In this document: positions 61,906 to 64,000 of the stretch, piece by piece | Layout: every line of letters begins with the position of its first letter | Numbering within the stretch: position 1 is the stretch's first letter | Assembly: GCF_000801105.2 (NCBI RefSeq) | Contig: NC_079515.1 | Span: 27,861,407-27,925,406, forward strand | Source of the DNA: Raphanus sativus | Taxonomy: Eukaryota; Streptophyta; Magnoliopsida; Brassicales; Brassicaceae | Length of the DNA: 64,000 nt | Reading direction: 5' to 3' | Program-made: the position numbers and the translations under genes | Notes under the pieces: generated by a model | Told to the model about the DNA's origin: nothing | Seen by the model: only the letters and a program-made list of their open reading frames with translations | Database searches by the model: none

Positions 61906-63237
61906 AGAATAATGGTTGATTAAATATTAAAATTTAGAATAATGATCAGAGAGTGATTATTGATAGGTAGGCTAGTTAGCCCTCATTAGGCACTTGGTGC
62001 ATCTTAATCCAAGTTTGTTGAGGTGAATAATCAGGTTATATATTAATCTGTTTCTAATGATGAAAGAAGCAACATGTCAACAAGTATTTAACCAACAATT
62101 TATCTTAATTTGCCTACGAAATATTCACTAAAAAACAAAAATTCAGTGTAATCGTAGGGTAAAACGATAGAGATCGAACATAAAAAAGTAAAGAAAAGTA
62201 TTTATTAAAAAATAAATTATGCCGACGAATAAAATTATCAGATCTGACTTTGTCTCCCTCGAAATTATGATCATTTACGTTTGTTATGTCACATAGTGTT
62301 ATACTTTTTCAGTGGGAAGTGTAATTGCTTTTGATATTAAGCATCCAAAATTAGTTAACGAATAGTTTCACTTCAATCCAGTAAAACCAAATTAACTAAA
62401 ATCGAATCGAAATAGAAAAAAATGATTTAGATTAGGCAATACTGAATATATTAAATTGGTATATAAGTCGAATAAACCAAATAAATAGATCAACTAAAAT
62501 ATAGTAATATAGTTATATATAAATTATACAAGATAATTAAGAATATAAAAACTATTTTATTGATATGATCTTCATACATTAAAGTGTTAATTTTAGTAAT
62601 TTAATATTTTATTTTAAGTTAAAATTCATGATTAATTCTTGTTAAGTTATATAATATTATGGATTACTATTTTTTTATTATTTTATTATATAACAACAAT
62701 TATAATTATTAACTTAATATGTTTATTAATTATTTAAATAGTAAAAGAAAAAAAAAGAAAATAGATTATTTAAAAACTGAAATATCTTCATGTTATATAA
62801 AAGCCGATTAAAGAAACTTATGGCTTTTTGGTATAAAATCGAATAAACCGAAAATCGATGGTATATAAATCAAACCAAAGTAAATATAGTTTTAATATAG
62901 TAGTTATTTTTCTATAAATTGAAATACCAAAAAACCAAAAAACCGAACCGAAAAAATATTCGGATTGAACGTTAAGATTATACTAATAATTAGCAAAACT
63001 ATTTTTCTTCTAATAAGTGAAAACATTAAAAATAAGCCACACAGAATTTTTATTTTATGTAATGATGTAACATAACCACTGTAATTATTACAAGCCTGGC
63101 CTTTTTCTTATATGTTTCAACAACTATGATATGATTATTACATCTTGCTACATAATGTTTTTTGTTTTGTTTTGGTAATTAGTAATCACTTCCTCTTTCA
63201 TTTTCCGCTATTTACTAATGTTGGACATGTGGCACAA
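61906..63237. other. Intergenic DNA downstream of the NST2 gene
   Basis: No gene recognised. 62380-62960 carries CCGAACCGAA, AACCGAAAATCG and AAAACCAAA motifs, the reverse of the GGTTCGG-rich repeats elsewhere, so probably an old copy of such an element. The segment just before 63238 should hold the NST2 3' UTR. Confidence 0.35.
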
Positions 63238-64000
63238 CTAGTGTGACGATGGCGTCGTTCCCCCGAAATCTGTGTCATTCCATACATTCATCTCTGGTAT
63301 ATAATAATCAGGCGTTAATTCAGTATTGTAAGAACCATGCCGGTTTAGTCCTCGGAACGGTGATTGTGGGATCTCATAATATGAGTTGGGCCCATTCAGC
63401 TGTGAAGCAACGAGACGATCCAAAGCGGCCCAGCTAGTGACAAAGCTGGGATCCATAGATTTACTGACGTGGGAGCTGCTGACTTGGTCGTCCATCAACC
63501 GCTGGTAACTCGCGATGTTGTTAGGGCACTCGAGATTGGGAAGTTTGAAGAAAGGGTCTGGAATGGTCTCCTCTTTACAAGATTGCTCCATAACTTCAAG
63601 AAACTGACCTATAGTATCCTCGTTGAACGATGGCATTTTGATCGATCTCCGCGGGCTGCTGATGATTACAGTTTTGCAAAGACTCTTCTTCATGAAAACA
63701 CGACACACCACCCATCCTTCGTCACCTCCTATGACTTCACACGTTTCTAGAGTGACTTCATCGTCAAGATTCGAGGAGGAAACTAATAGATTATCGTCGA
63801 GTCTATATTCGTGCATGATCCAGTCGGATTTTTGACCATGAGGGGCTCGACCTTTGTAGAAGACAAGCGTTTTCCGCATACCGATCCTATCACCATTGCT
63901 ATATATGATCTTGTCACGTCCGGTTGCTTTCCAAACCCGACCGTGGTCGCTCGGTTTGTTCTTGTTCCCGTGGGATACTTCTTGTCCTTGTGGCTAAAGA
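63238..64000 (-). CDS. NST2: NAC secondary-wall regulator NST2 orthologue, partial, frameshifted
   Basis: The minus strand enters at the window edge in the NAC domain: [22 protein letters not shown] (63998-63933), then [30 protein letters not shown] and [15 protein letters not shown] (subdomains C/D), EGWVVCRVF (subdomain E), and a variable C-terminal region ending TPSSH, stop at 63238. From GF to WK one base is missing: the sequence has TTT GG AAA where TTT TGG AAA is expected (about 63931-63935), so upstream and downstream parts are in different frames. The frame open from the window edge through FSHKDKK has no other match downstream. NST1/NST2/NST3 are NAC master switches for secondary wall deposition; NST2 acts with NST1 in the anther endothecium. 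Identity is sure at family level, and NST2 fits by neighbours (At3g61910). The N-terminal part lies outside the window. Confidence 0.88.

Overview
This is a transposon-rich stretch of plant nuclear DNA, almost certainly from the Brassica group of the Brassicaceae. Three things point there. The host genes match a short Arabidopsis chromosome 3 segment in order. The repeats are Brassicaceae types: Helitrons with TC...CTAG ends, Emigrant-, Stowaway- and Harbinger-like MITEs, CACTA elements starting CACTACAAGAAAA, and tRNA-type SINEs. The non-genic DNA is very AT-rich. Genus and species cannot be fixed from the sequence alone.

Host genes, left to right: an HD-Zip I homeobox gene matching ATHB-12 (11983-13198, minus strand, two exons); a MIR166 hairpin best matching MIR166B (44175-44287, plus); a single-exon SAUR gene (49101-49460, plus); and the 3' part of a secondary-wall NAC gene matching NST2 (63238 to the window edge, minus). 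From memory these correspond to At3g61890, At3g61897, At3g61900 and At3g61910, so gene order is conserved while the spaces between genes are filled with mobile DNA. The NAC gene lacks one base in its DNA-binding domain, which breaks the frame.

Layout: 1-840, a 308-bp tandem array whose units carry tRNA-like Pol III promoter boxes. 841-11980, AT-rich DNA with a Helitron and MITEs. 11983-13198, ATHB-12. 13802-22816, a hAT-type MITE, a 1.2-kb inverted-repeat element, Stowaway-like MITEs, and a GC-rich retroposon with a (CT)n head inside an old Emigrant-like element. 24289-27083, a putative minus-strand Helitron. 28474-32367, a broken CACTA element between 558-bp direct repeats. 32400-36103, SINE insertions and MITEs. 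36459-43436, a complete Copia-type LTR element with apparently identical LTRs but decayed coding sequence. 44150-44312, MIR166. 45490-48253, Helitrons and an inverted-repeat element carrying gene fragments. 49101-49460, SAUR. 50308-61537, nested Helitrons, one carrying a broken receptor-like kinase gene fragment. 63238-64000, NST2.

The most unusual pattern is a set of about fifteen very short insertions (about 8-21 bp). Each is essentially a poly(A) tract with a few bases before it, flanked by 10-18 bp target duplications. In nearly all, the base before the A tract is C, and the duplications start with A-rich sequence. They look like extremely 5'-truncated products of L1-type target-primed reverse transcription. 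No new enzymatic or defence system was found.
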